The notes below the pieces were generated by a model, which made no database searches, was not told the DNA's origin, and saw only the letters and a list, made by a program, of their open reading frames with translations. The position numbers were made by a program, and so were the translations under genes. DNA of 64,000 nt from Streptomyces sp. WZ-12 (lineage in GTDB: Bacteria > Actinomycetota > Actinomycetes > Streptomycetales > Streptomycetaceae). Shown one piece after another: positions 37,318-45,791 of this stretch (its first letter is position 1; each line of letters opens with the position of its first letter). Location of the stretch: assembly GCF_028898845.1 (NCBI RefSeq), contig NZ_CP118574.1, positions 4,561,001 to 4,625,000 of the forward strand, given 5' to 3'.

Positions 37318-38577
37318 ATGCATGTTGCGCGCGATCTCCGCGTATTACTCCGGCTGCGCGACTTTCGTTCGCTCCTGGCCGTGCGGCTCCTCTCGCAGGC
37401 CGCCGACGGGGTGTTCCAGGCGGCGCTCGCCACCTTCGTCATCTTCTCGCCCGAGAAGCAGGCGTCGCCCGAGGCGATCGCCTCCGCCATGGCGATCCTG
37501 CTGCTGCCGTACTCCCTTCTCGGGCCGTTCACCGGGGTGTTGCTCGACCGCTGGCGCCGGCGGCAGGTCCTGCTCCACGGCAATCTGCTGCGTACCCTGC
37601 TCGCCGCGCTCACCGCGGTGCTGATCGCGATGCACGTCCCCGACTGGCTCTTCTACGTCTCCGCGCTCTGCGTGACCGCCGTGAACCGCTTTGTCCTGGC
37701 GGGACTTTCGGCCGCCCTGCCTCGCGTGGTCGACGGCCGGCACCAGCTCGTGATGGCCAACGCCCTTTCCCCCACGGCGGGAACGCTCGCCATGACGGTC
37801 GGCGGCGGGTTGGCCTTCGCGCTCCGGCTGGCCGGCACGGACGTGGACGGGCTCGTGGTGCTGCTGGCCGCCGTGCTGTACCTCTGCTCCGCCCTCACCG
37901 CCCTGCGGATGACTCCGCAACTCCTCGGGCCGGACCCCTCGGTGCTCCAACCCCACGTCAAGGACGCCTTGTTGAGCACCGTGCGCGGGCTTGTGGAGGG
38001 CCTACGCCATCTCGCCGCCCGTCCCACGCCGGCCGGCGCGCTCACCGTCATGACGGTGGTCCGCTTCTGCTACGGCGCGCTGACGGTGATGGTGCTGATG
38101 CTGTGCCGGTACGCCTGGTCCAGCACCACGTCCGAGGGGCTGGCGCTGCTGGGGGTGACCGTCGCCGTGTCCGGAGCCGGATTCTTCGCGGCCGCGGTGG
38201 TCACTCCCTGGGCGGTCGAACGGCTCGGCGCCTTCGGCTGGATGGCGTGTTGTGCCGCGGCGGGCGCGGTCCTGGCGCCCGCACTGGGGCTGTTCTTCCG
38301 CCCGGCGCCGATGCTGGTGGCCGCCTTCGTCCTCGGCCTGGGCACCCAGGGAACCAAGATCTCCACGGACACGGTGGTCCAGTCCTCGGTCGACGACGCC
38401 TTCCGCGGCCGCATCTTCGCCGTCTACGACGTGCTGTTCAACGTCGCGTTCGTCGGCGCGGCCGCGGTCGCCGCCCTGATGCTGCCGCCCGACGGCCGGT
38501 CCGCGGTCCTGATCGTCGTGGTGGCCGCGCTCTACGCGGTGGTCGCCGCGGCCCTGGTCCGCTTCGTGCGCCGCTGA
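37318..38577 (+). CDS. MFS transporter
   Basis: A 419-residue transporter with twelve predicted membrane segments. Motif A appears as LLDRWRRRQVLLHGNLLRTLLA (split over the 2-3 loop), and a second R-rich loop follows the sixth helix. It resembles the enterobactin-exporter-like/MFS_3 group. The substrate is unknown. The ATG at 37318 gives MHVARDLRVLL; a GTG at 37303 is also open. It starts 20 bp after the ino1 terminator and appears monocistronic. Confidence 0.9.
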   Translation: MHVARDLRVLLRLRDFRSLLAVRLLSQAADGVFQAALATFVIFSPEKQASPEAIASAMAILLLPYSLLGPFTGVLLDRWRRRQVLLHGNLLRTLLAALTAVLIAMHVPDWLFYVSALCVTAVNRFVLAGLSAALPRVVDGRHQLVMANALSPTAGTLAMTVGGGLAFALRLAGTDVDGLVVLLAAVLYLCSALTALRMTPQLLGPDPSVLQPHVKDALLSTVRGLVEGLRHLAARPTPAGALTVMTVVRFCYGALTVMVLMLCRYAWSSTTSEGLALLGVTVAVSGAGFFAAAVVTPWAVERLGAFGWMACCAAAGAVLAPALGLFFRPAPMLVAAFVLGLGTQGTKISTDTVVQSSVDDAFRGRIFAVYDVLFNVAFVGAAAVAALMLPPDGRSAVLIVVVAALYAVVAAALVRFVRR

Positions 38578-38703
38578 GCGCCCGCCCCCGGCGCCCCGAC
38601 ACCCGCGCCGATGCGGCGCCCAGCGGAGCAGATACCTTACGGGCGTACTTCACGCGCCCGGACACCGCACGTCCGGGAACACCAGATTTCGGGGGAACTT
38701 CCC

Positions 38704-39312
38704 ATGACCACGCCTCCGCAGGGGCAGAACCCGTACGGCCAACCCCCTTACGGACAGCAGCCGTACGGCCAGCCTCCCTACCCGCAGCCACCCCAGCCGC
38801 CGCAGGCCGCCTACGGTCCGCCCCCGAGCGGGCAGCCGCAGGGCGGGCCCCCGCCCCAGGGTGGATACGCCTATCCCCAGCAACCGCAGCCGCCGTACGG
38901 CCAGCAGCCGCCGCAGGGTTATCCGCAGGCGCCGCAGCAGCCCTTCCCGCAGGGCGGGGCTCCCGTCCCCCCGCCGCCGGCCCGCCAGGGAAGGTCGCCC
39001 AAGGCGATCCTGAAGGGCATCGTCGTGGTCGTGGGCCTGATCGTCATCGGGGTGGCCTGGGTGAGTAGCTGGCACGACGCCGATACCGCCAAGGCCGGCG
39101 ACTGCATGAAGAACGAGGGCAACGAGATCAAGCCCGATCTCAAGGTGGTGGACTGCGGCACGGCGGAGGCCAAGTACAAGGTGACGGCCGTCCACACCGA
39201 CACCACGGACACCTCGCTCTGTCCGAGCGACACCAACGCCTATTCGGAGGTCCAGCACCGCCGCCGGGCCTCCGACACCCGGTTCGTGCTCTGCCTTCAG
39301 AACGTCAAGTAG
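38704..39312 (+). CDS. LppU-like Pro/Gln-rich single-TM protein
   Basis: A 202-residue protein. Residues 1-95 are a Pro/Gln/Tyr/Gly-rich repeat region (units of the form PYGQQ, PPYGQ), probably disordered and cytoplasmic. One membrane helix follows at about 101-119 (ILKGIVVVVGLIVIGVAWV). An extracytoplasmic domain with four Cys completes the protein (AGDCMKNEGNEI, VVDCGTAEAKYKV, SLCPSD, FVLCLQNVK). The last part resembles the actinobacterial LppU family, of unknown function. The ATG at 38704 is the start that keeps the repeat region. It converges on pcnA across a parS cluster. Confidence 0.8.
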   Translation: MTTPPQGQNPYGQPPYGQQPYGQPPYPQPPQPPQAAYGPPPSGQPQGGPPPQGGYAYPQQPQPPYGQQPPQGYPQAPQQPFPQGGAPVPPPPARQGRSPKAILKGIVVVVGLIVIGVAWVSSWHDADTAKAGDCMKNEGNEIKPDLKVVDCGTAEAKYKVTAVHTDTTDTSLCPSDTNAYSEVQHRRRASDTRFVLCLQNVK

Positions 39313-39346
39313 CCGCCAAATCAGCGCACTTGCGCCGCGGGGCGGT

Positions 39347-39360
39347 GTTTCACGTGAAAC
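39347..39360. other. parS site (perfect)
   Basis: Perfect GTTTCACGTGAAAC, left arm of the hairpin 39339-39402, 34 bp before the next site. Confidence 0.95.
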
Positions 39361-39380
39361 GGCAGAGCTCCTGCCGCCGC

Positions 39381-39394
39381 GTTTCACGTGAAAC
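39381..39394. other. parS site (perfect)
   Basis: Perfect GTTTCACGTGAAAC, right arm of the hairpin 39339-39402. Confidence 0.95.
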
Positions 39395-39417
39395 ACCGCC
39401 CCGTTGCACCTCGCCCG

Positions 39418-39431
39418 GTTTCACGTGAAAC
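39418..39431. other. parS site (perfect)
   Basis: Perfect GTTTCACGTGAAAC, 37 bp after the previous site and 35 bp before the pcnA stop. Confidence 0.95.
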
Positions 39432-39466
39432 ACCGCCGGTTCACGGTCGCCACGGGCCCCAGCGCC

Positions 39467-40942
39467 TCAACTCTGCGTCGCCCACCACTCCTTGAGAGCG
39501 GCCACCGCCGCCTCGCGGTCCATCGGACCGTGCTCCAGCCGCAGCTCCAGCAGGTGCTTGTACGCCTTGCCGATCTGCGGGCCAGGGCCGACGTCGAGGA
39601 TCTCCATGATCTCGTTGCCGTTCAGGTCCGGGCGGATCGCGTCCAGCTCCTCCTGCTCCTGGAGCAGGCCGATGCGCTCCTCCAGACCGTTGTAGGCCCG
39701 CGACAGCGCGGCCGCCTTGCGCTTGTTGCGCGTAGTGCAGTCCGAGCGGGTCAGCTTGTGCAGGCGGTCCAGTTGCGGGCCGGCGTCCCGGACGTAGCGG
39801 CGGACCGCGGAGTCCGTCCACTCGCCGGTGCCGTACCCGTGGAACCGCAGATGCAGCTCCACCAGGCGCGCAACGTCCTTGATCATGTCGTTTGAGTACT
39901 TCAGGGCGGTCATGCGCTTCTTGGTCATCTTCGCCCCAACCACCTCGTGGTGGTGGAAGGAGACCCGACCGTCGCTCTCGAAGCGCCGCGTCTTGGGCTT
40001 GCCGATGTCGTGCAGCAGCGCCGCCAGCCGCAGCACCAGGTCGGGCCCGTCGTCCTCAAGGTCGATGGCCTGCTCCAGCACCGTCAGCGTGTGCTCGTAG
40101 ACGTCCTTGTGGCGGTGGTGCTCGTCGCTCTCCAGGCGCAGCGCGGGCAGCTCCGGCAGCACCCGGTCGGCGATCCCGGAATCGACCAGCAGCCGCAGGC
40201 CCTTGCGCGGATTCGGCGCCATGATCAGCTTGTTGAGCTCGTCACGCACCCGCTCAGCGGAGACGATCTCGATGCGCTCCGCCATCGCCGTCATCGCCTC
40301 GACGACCTCGGGCGCCACCGTGAAGTCCAACTGCGCGGCGAAGCGGGCCGCCCGCATCATCCGCAGCGGGTCGTCGGAGAACGACTCCTGCGGCGTCCCC
40401 GGAGTCCGCAGCACGCGGGCCGCCAGGTCCTCCAGACCGTTGTGCGGGTCGACGAACTCCTTCTGCGGAAGCAGCACCGCCATGGCGTTGACCGTGAAGT
40501 CCCGGCGGATCAGATCGTCCTCGATCGAGTCGCCGTAGGACACCTCGGGCTTGCGCGAGGTGCGGTCGTACGCCTCCGAGCGGTAGGTCGTGACCTCGAT
40601 GTCGAACGCGTTCTTCTTGCAGCCGACCGTGCCGAAGGCGATGCCGACCTCCCAGACCGCGTCCGCCCATGGCCGGACGATCTTCAGCACGTCCTCCGGC
40701 CGGGCGTCGGTGGTGAAGTCCAGGTCGTTACCGAGCCGGCCGAGCAGCGCGTCCCGGACCGACCCGCCGACCAGGGCAAGCGTGAACCCGGCCTCCTGGA
40801 AGCGACGGGCCAGGTCGTCCGCGACGGGGGAAACCCGCAGCAGCTCGCTCACGGCACGGCGCTGCACGTGGTTCAGCGCGTTCGTCGACTGCGGAGTCTG
40901 CTCGGACCGCGTGGTGGGGAAGTCATTGTTGGCGTTCGGCAC
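39467..40942 (-). CDS. pcnA: CCA tRNA nucleotidyltransferase / poly(A) polymerase family
   Basis: A 491-residue class II nucleotidyltransferase. The head domain shows LVGGSVRDALLG and the metal-binding DLDFTTDA (Asp-x-Asp), then the RRDFTVNAMA motif. A central HD domain (LLHDIGKPKTRR ... FHHHEVVGAKM) follows. It could add CCA to tRNA 3' ends or poly(A)-tail RNA; the two activities are hard to separate by sequence, and in Streptomyces this gene position carries the CCA-adding type. The GTG at 40942 begins MPNANNDFPTT. It is divergent from the DUF6049 gene. Confidence 0.93.
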   Translation of the reverse strand: MPNANNDFPTTRSEQTPQSTNALNHVQRRAVSELLRVSPVADDLARRFQEAGFTLALVGGSVRDALLGRLGNDLDFTTDARPEDVLKIVRPWADAVWEVGIAFGTVGCKKNAFDIEVTTYRSEAYDRTSRKPEVSYGDSIEDDLIRRDFTVNAMAVLLPQKEFVDPHNGLEDLAARVLRTPGTPQESFSDDPLRMMRAARFAAQLDFTVAPEVVEAMTAMAERIEIVSAERVRDELNKLIMAPNPRKGLRLLVDSGIADRVLPELPALRLESDEHHRHKDVYEHTLTVLEQAIDLEDDGPDLVLRLAALLHDIGKPKTRRFESDGRVSFHHHEVVGAKMTKKRMTALKYSNDMIKDVARLVELHLRFHGYGTGEWTDSAVRRYVRDAGPQLDRLHKLTRSDCTTRNKRKAAALSRAYNGLEERIGLLQEQEELDAIRPDLNGNEIMEILDVGPGPQIGKAYKHLLELRLEHGPMDREAAVAALKEWWATQS

Positions 40943-41126
40943 AACAGAAAAGGGTACGTGGCCGCGCGGCCCGCGGCGTCACGTCAATAAAGGGGACAAC
41001 GGCCCCCAGATCCCGCCGTCATGATCACGTGGCGCAGTCCCCGGCACTACGGCGCGCCGGGCCTCGTTACCATTCGTGGACGCACATTCCGACGACCACT
41101 GACGACGACGAGGGACGGGCGAGCGC

Positions 41127-43436
41127 GTGGCCGATGCGGCAGGGTTCCAGGCGACTGAACGGCCGCGTGGCCGATGGCTGCGAAGGACCGTGACGCTGCT
41201 CACCGGAGTACCCCTGCTCGTGGGGACGCTCCAGGTCACCCACGCCCCCGAGGCCCGGGCGGCCTCGCACCCGGTCAACGTCGCGATCAACGCGATGTCC
41301 CCGGTCGCCCCCGGCAAGGACGACACGGTCACCGTCTCCGGCACGCTGACCAACGACACCAAGAGCGCGATCACCGACGCCCACGTCGGGCTGCACCGCG
41401 GTGCGGCGCTCAACGACCGCAGCTCCATTCAGGCCGTGACCAAACGCACCGGCTATCAGCCGGGAGCCGACGGCAAGGAGATCGGCGACCACACCGAGAA
41501 GATCGACCGGCTCGACCCTGGCACCAGCCGAACCTTCACCCTCAACGTCCCCGTCAAGGACCTCGGCCTCAGCAGCGACGGGGTGTATCCGCTCGGCGTG
41601 ACCCTGTCCGGTCACGGCCCGAGCGCGTCGTACGACCAGGTCCTCGGCATCGACCGGACCCTGCTGCCCTGGCAGGGCTCCGCGCCGGCGAAGAAGACCC
41701 AGCTCACCTACCTGTGGCCGCTGATCTCCACCACCCACCTCACGGCCGAGACCGGCGCCGACGCCCAGCAGACGCCGGTCTTCCGCAACGACGGTCTCGC
41801 GTCGGAGATCGCCCCCGGCGGCCGGCTCCAGAAGATGGTCGAGCTCGGCAAGAACCTCCCGGTGACCTTCGTCGTCGACCCCGACCTGCTCGCGACCGTC
41901 GAGGCGATGACGAAGCCGTACCACGTGCACGACCCGGACGGCCCGGTCGGCAAGAACCAGGCCGTGGCCAAGCAGTGGCTCAACGATCTGCAGAACGCCG
42001 TGAAGGGCCACGAGGTCGTCGCCCTGCCCTTCGGTGACCCGGACCTGGCCTCGCTCGCGCACCACGGCAAGAGCGTGCCCAGCTCGCTCGGCCACCTCGG
42101 CCCGGCCACCGAGCTCGCCTCGAAGGCCGTGGACACCATCCTCGGCGTGAAGCCGCGCACCGACTTCACCTGGCCCGTGGACGGCGCCATCGACTCCTCG
42201 ATCGTCGACGTCGCCACCTCGGCCGGCGCCCACAACGTCATCACCCGGAGCGACAGCCTGCGGGACAACGACCTGCCGTACACCCCGACCGCGGCCCGGC
42301 CCATCGGCGGCGGCAACACCGCCATCGTCACCGACGCCCAGCTCTCCCGGGCCTTCGAGGGCGACATGTCGAAGTCGGGGAACGCCAGCCTGGCGATCCA
42401 GGATTTCCTGGCCGAGGCCCAGATGATCGGCCTGGAGAACCCCGAGCAGCAGCGCAGCATCGTCGTCGCGCCGCAGCGCATGCCCTCGGCGACCCAGGCC
42501 CAGGCGATGGCCGGCGCGCTGCGGAACCTGGAGCAGGCCGGCTGGGTCCAGCCGACGAAGCTGGGGGACGCGGCGAAGGCGAAGCCCGACCCGGCCGCCA
42601 ACCGCCAGATCCCCGGCCGCTCGTCGTACCCGGATGTGTTGCGCCAGCAGGAGCTCCCCACCGACGCCTTCCGGCAGATCGAGGACACCCAGTCCGCGCT
42701 GGACGACTTCAAGGTCGTCCTGGCCCACCCCGAGCGCGTGGTCACCCCGTTCGGCAACGCCATAATGCGCGAGATGTCGACGTCGTGGCGGGGCGACTCC
42801 CAGGGCGCCACCGCGTTCCGCGCCTCGGTGCGCGACTACCTCGACGGCCTGACCAAGAAGGTCCGCCTGATCCCGAAGTCCGAGGCGACGCTCTCCGGGC
42901 GCAGCGCCACGATCCCGGTGACGGTGCAGAACAACCTCCTCCAAGGCGTCCAGGGCCTGACACTGCGGCTGACCTCGTCGCAGCCCAACCGGCTGGACGT
43001 CGGGAAATCCCAGGAGATCAAGGTGGACGGCGGGCACAGCCAGTCGTTCAAGTTCGAGACCACGGCGAACGCCAACGGTCTCGCCTGGGTGACCGCCCAG
43101 CTCTACACCGCGGACGGCACGCCCTACGGTGAGCCGATGAAGTTCCCCGTGAACGTCACCGAGATCACCGCCACTGTGATGCTCGTCATCGCCGGCGGTG
43201 TCCTGCTGCTCGTGCTCGCCGGCGTGCGGATCTACCTCCAGCGCAAGCGGGCGGCCGCCGAGGACACCGGGGACGAGGAGAACGGCGAGGACAACGGCGG
43301 TGCCACCGCCGAGGGCGAGGGCGACGACAGCGGCAACCCCGGCGGCGACAGCCCCGAGCAGCCGAGTGACCCCACGCCGGACACCGGTTCGGAGAAGTCC
43401 GGGCCCTCCGGCTCAGGTGAGAAAGTGGACCGTTGA
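41127..43436 (+). CDS. Large secreted membrane-anchored protein (DUF6049-type)
   Basis: A 769-residue protein. It has a signal-like segment (VTLLTGVPLLVGTLQV, then A-R-A), a long extracellular part of beta-rich domains (a bacterial immunoglobulin-like module at about 50-150 and another at about 590-690), and one C-terminal helix at about 698-716 (VMLVIAGGVLLLVLAGVRI). A basic, then acidic, cytoplasmic tail closes it. The family is conserved beside murJ in actinobacteria and its function is unknown. The 3' end lies 46 bp from murJ, so the two are probably one operon. The GTG at 41127 gives the earliest start with a signal peptide. Confidence 0.85.
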   Translation: MADAAGFQATERPRGRWLRRTVTLLTGVPLLVGTLQVTHAPEARAASHPVNVAINAMSPVAPGKDDTVTVSGTLTNDTKSAITDAHVGLHRGAALNDRSSIQAVTKRTGYQPGADGKEIGDHTEKIDRLDPGTSRTFTLNVPVKDLGLSSDGVYPLGVTLSGHGPSASYDQVLGIDRTLLPWQGSAPAKKTQLTYLWPLISTTHLTAETGADAQQTPVFRNDGLASEIAPGGRLQKMVELGKNLPVTFVVDPDLLATVEAMTKPYHVHDPDGPVGKNQAVAKQWLNDLQNAVKGHEVVALPFGDPDLASLAHHGKSVPSSLGHLGPATELASKAVDTILGVKPRTDFTWPVDGAIDSSIVDVATSAGAHNVITRSDSLRDNDLPYTPTAARPIGGGNTAIVTDAQLSRAFEGDMSKSGNASLAIQDFLAEAQMIGLENPEQQRSIVVAPQRMPSATQAQAMAGALRNLEQAGWVQPTKLGDAAKAKPDPAANRQIPGRSSYPDVLRQQELPTDAFRQIEDTQSALDDFKVVLAHPERVVTPFGNAIMREMSTSWRGDSQGATAFRASVRDYLDGLTKKVRLIPKSEATLSGRSATIPVTVQNNLLQGVQGLTLRLTSSQPNRLDVGKSQEIKVDGGHSQSFKFETTANANGLAWVTAQLYTADGTPYGEPMKFPVNVTEITATVMLVIAGGVLLLVLAGVRIYLQRKRAAAEDTGDEENGEDNGGATAEGEGDDSGNPGGDSPEQPSDPTPDTGSEKSGPSGSGEKVDR

Positions 43437-43482
43437 TAGACGACGGGGCCGGATGGCCGGCTACGGATGAGGTGGGGCAGCG

Positions 43483-45684
43483 ATGAATGCGCCGTATGAC
43501 GGTGGCCGCGGCCGGGGCTCGCATGGCGATCCCTCGGGGGCGGTCCCTCCGACGCCGCCGTTGCCCGCGGACCAGGACCCCTACGTCCAGGACGCCTACC
43601 GCAACGACCCGCAGCAGGCACCGGCCCCGACGGCCCAGGACCCGGCCGGCGCGGCGCCGTATGACCACGCCGCGCACCCGGCCCCCTCGGGACCGCCCGC
43701 CAACCCGCTCTACCAGCAGCAGCCCGACCCGCAGCAGTGGCCCACGCCCGCACCGGCGCAGCCACAGGGGCCGGTCCAGGACCTGTCGCAGGGCGACCCC
43801 GACGCGACGGTGCAGTTCGCCGGCGGCGACGCGCTGATGGCCCAGGGCGCCGACGAGCGCCCCGAGCGGGACGCGTTCGCGCACCTCTTCCGGGACCAGC
43901 AGCAGCCGTACCAGCCGCCGCGCCCCGCGCCGGCCCCCATGGCCCAGCAGGCACCGGCGGCGGCTCCCGGCCCGGAGCCGATGACCCAACAGGCCGTCGA
44001 AGAAGCCGAACCCGAGCCCGCCCCGGTCGCGGCGGCCGGCAAGCAGTCCGGCGGCCGCGCCTCCGGGCTGCTGAAGTCCAGCGCGGTGATGGCCGCCGGC
44101 ACGATGGTGTCCCGGCTCACCGGCTTCGTCCGCTCCGCGCTGATCGTCGCGGCGCTCGGCGGCGCGGTGCTCGGTGACTCCTGGCAGGTCGCCTACCAGC
44201 TACCGACGATGATCTTCATCCTGACCATCGGCGGCGGCCTGAACTCCGTCTTCGTCCCGCAGCTCGTCCGCGCGATGAAGGAGGACGAGGACGGCGGCGA
44301 GGCGTATGCCAACCGGCTGCTCACCCTCGTCGTCGTCGTCCTGGGCGTGCTGACGATACTGGCGGTCTTCGCCGCACCCCTGCTGGTCAAACTGGTCTCG
44401 TTCGACATCTCCCGCGACCCGGCGGCCAACGAGGTCGCGGTCGCCTTCACCCGCTACTGCGTGCCCACGATCTTCTTCATGGGCCTGCACGTCGTCATGG
44501 GCCAGATCCTCAACGCCCGCGGCCGCTTCGGCGCGATGATGTGGACCCCGGTCCTCAACAACATCGTCATGATCGCCACCTTCGGCCTGTTCATCTGGGT
44601 CTACGGCACGGCGAAGACCTCCCACATCGGCGTCACCACCATCCCCGACGCCGGCATCCGACTGCTCGGCATCGGCACGCTCCTCGGCCTGGTGGTCCAG
44701 GCGCTGGCGATGATCCCGTACCTGCGCGACGCCGACTTCAAGCTCCGCCTCCGGTTCGACTGGCGCGGCCACGGCCTGGGCAAGGCCGCCAAGCTGGCCA
44801 AGTGGACGGTGCTGTTCGTCCTCGCCAACCAGGCGGGCGTGCTGGTCGTCACCCAGCTCTCCACCTGGGCCGGCAAGACCGCCGACCACCAGGGCCACCC
44901 GGGCACCGGCTTCATCTCCTACGCCAGCGCCCAGCTGATCTGGAACATGCCGCAGGCGATCATCACCGTCTCCGTCATGGCCGCGCTGCTGCCCCGACTG
45001 GCGCGCTCCGCTCACGACGGCGACACCGGCGCGGTCCGGGACGACATGTCACAGGGCCTGCGCACGTCAGCCGTGGCCATCGTCCCGATCTCGTTCGGGT
45101 TCCTCTCCCTCGGCATCCCGCTCTGCACGCTGGTCTACGGCTCGTCCGGCGCCGGCATCCCCATGGGCTACATGCTGATGGCCTTCGGCGTGGGCCTGAT
45201 CCCGTTCTCGGTGCAGTACGTCGTCCTGCGCGCCTTCTACGCGTACGAGGACACCCGCACCCCCTTCTACAACACGGTGATCGTCGCCGGCGTCAACGCC
45301 GCGGCCTCCGCCCTCTGCTTCCTGGTCCTGCCCGCCCGCTGGGCCGTGGTGGGCATGGCGGCGTCCTACGGGCTCGCCTACGTCATCGGTGTCGGCGTCG
45401 CCTGGCGTCGCCTGAGCAAGCGGATGGGCGGCGACCTGGACACCCCGCACGTCGTGCGGACCTACGCGCGGCTGGCCGGCGCCAGCATCCCGGCCACGAT
45501 CGTTTCCGGCGCCCTGGTGTACGTGCTGATGCAGGCGCTCGGCACCGGCTTCGTCGGCTCACTCGCCGCGCTCATCGCCGGCGCCGCCGCACTTCTGGCC
45601 GTCTTCTACCTCGCCGCCCGAAAAATGCGGATCGAGGAGCTCAACGCCCTGGTGGGCATGGTCAGGTCCAAGCTGGGACGCTGA
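43483..45684 (+). CDS. murJ: Lipid II flippase MurJ
   Basis: MurJ moves lipid II across the membrane for peptidoglycan synthesis. The 733-residue product has a disordered Pro/Gln-rich head of about 195 residues, then fourteen predicted membrane helices starting LLKSSAVMAAGTMVSRLTGF. The functional MurJ marks M-V-S-R-x-x-G-F and L-x-P-x-x-x-x are present. The long head is typical of streptomycetes. The ATG at 43483 has no strong ribosome site nearby, but GAGG lies at 43467. The pseudokinase gene follows 107 bp later. In mycobacteria the equivalent pseudokinase is fused to the MurJ C terminus. Confidence 0.96.
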   Translation: MNAPYDGGRGRGSHGDPSGAVPPTPPLPADQDPYVQDAYRNDPQQAPAPTAQDPAGAAPYDHAAHPAPSGPPANPLYQQQPDPQQWPTPAPAQPQGPVQDLSQGDPDATVQFAGGDALMAQGADERPERDAFAHLFRDQQQPYQPPRPAPAPMAQQAPAAAPGPEPMTQQAVEEAEPEPAPVAAAGKQSGGRASGLLKSSAVMAAGTMVSRLTGFVRSALIVAALGGAVLGDSWQVAYQLPTMIFILTIGGGLNSVFVPQLVRAMKEDEDGGEAYANRLLTLVVVVLGVLTILAVFAAPLLVKLVSFDISRDPAANEVAVAFTRYCVPTIFFMGLHVVMGQILNARGRFGAMMWTPVLNNIVMIATFGLFIWVYGTAKTSHIGVTTIPDAGIRLLGIGTLLGLVVQALAMIPYLRDADFKLRLRFDWRGHGLGKAAKLAKWTVLFVLANQAGVLVVTQLSTWAGKTADHQGHPGTGFISYASAQLIWNMPQAIITVSVMAALLPRLARSAHDGDTGAVRDDMSQGLRTSAVAIVPISFGFLSLGIPLCTLVYGSSGAGIPMGYMLMAFGVGLIPFSVQYVVLRAFYAYEDTRTPFYNTVIVAGVNAAASALCFLVLPARWAVVGMAASYGLAYVIGVGVAWRRLSKRMGGDLDTPHVVRTYARLAGASIPATIVSGALVYVLMQALGTGFVGSLAALIAGAAALLAVFYLAARKMRIEELNALVGMVRSKLGR

Positions 45685-45791
45685 CCGGGCACAACCATCG
45701 GCTGCCACCGTGTGTCGTGCATAGTGGCGGACTGTGGGCACAATTGTCTTGGCTCATTGAGCCTGCAACGGATGGGGAGGCAGGAACGACG

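Larger units (their letters stand above)
39339..39402. terminator. Intergenic hairpin whose arms are two parS sites
   Basis: The 22-base arm at 39339-39360 is the exact complement of 39381-39402; each arm contains a full parS plus GGGGCGGT/ACCGCCCC flanks. The 20-base loop holds its own small stem (GGCAG/CTGCC). It lies between convergent genes, so it probably acts as a bidirectional terminator. Confidence 0.7.

Noticed and set aside
38704..39312. Tandem repeat or mobile element in the Pro/Gln-rich part of the LppU-like gene
   Set aside because: The repeat is short coding sequence for a disordered tail, not a DNA element with ends.
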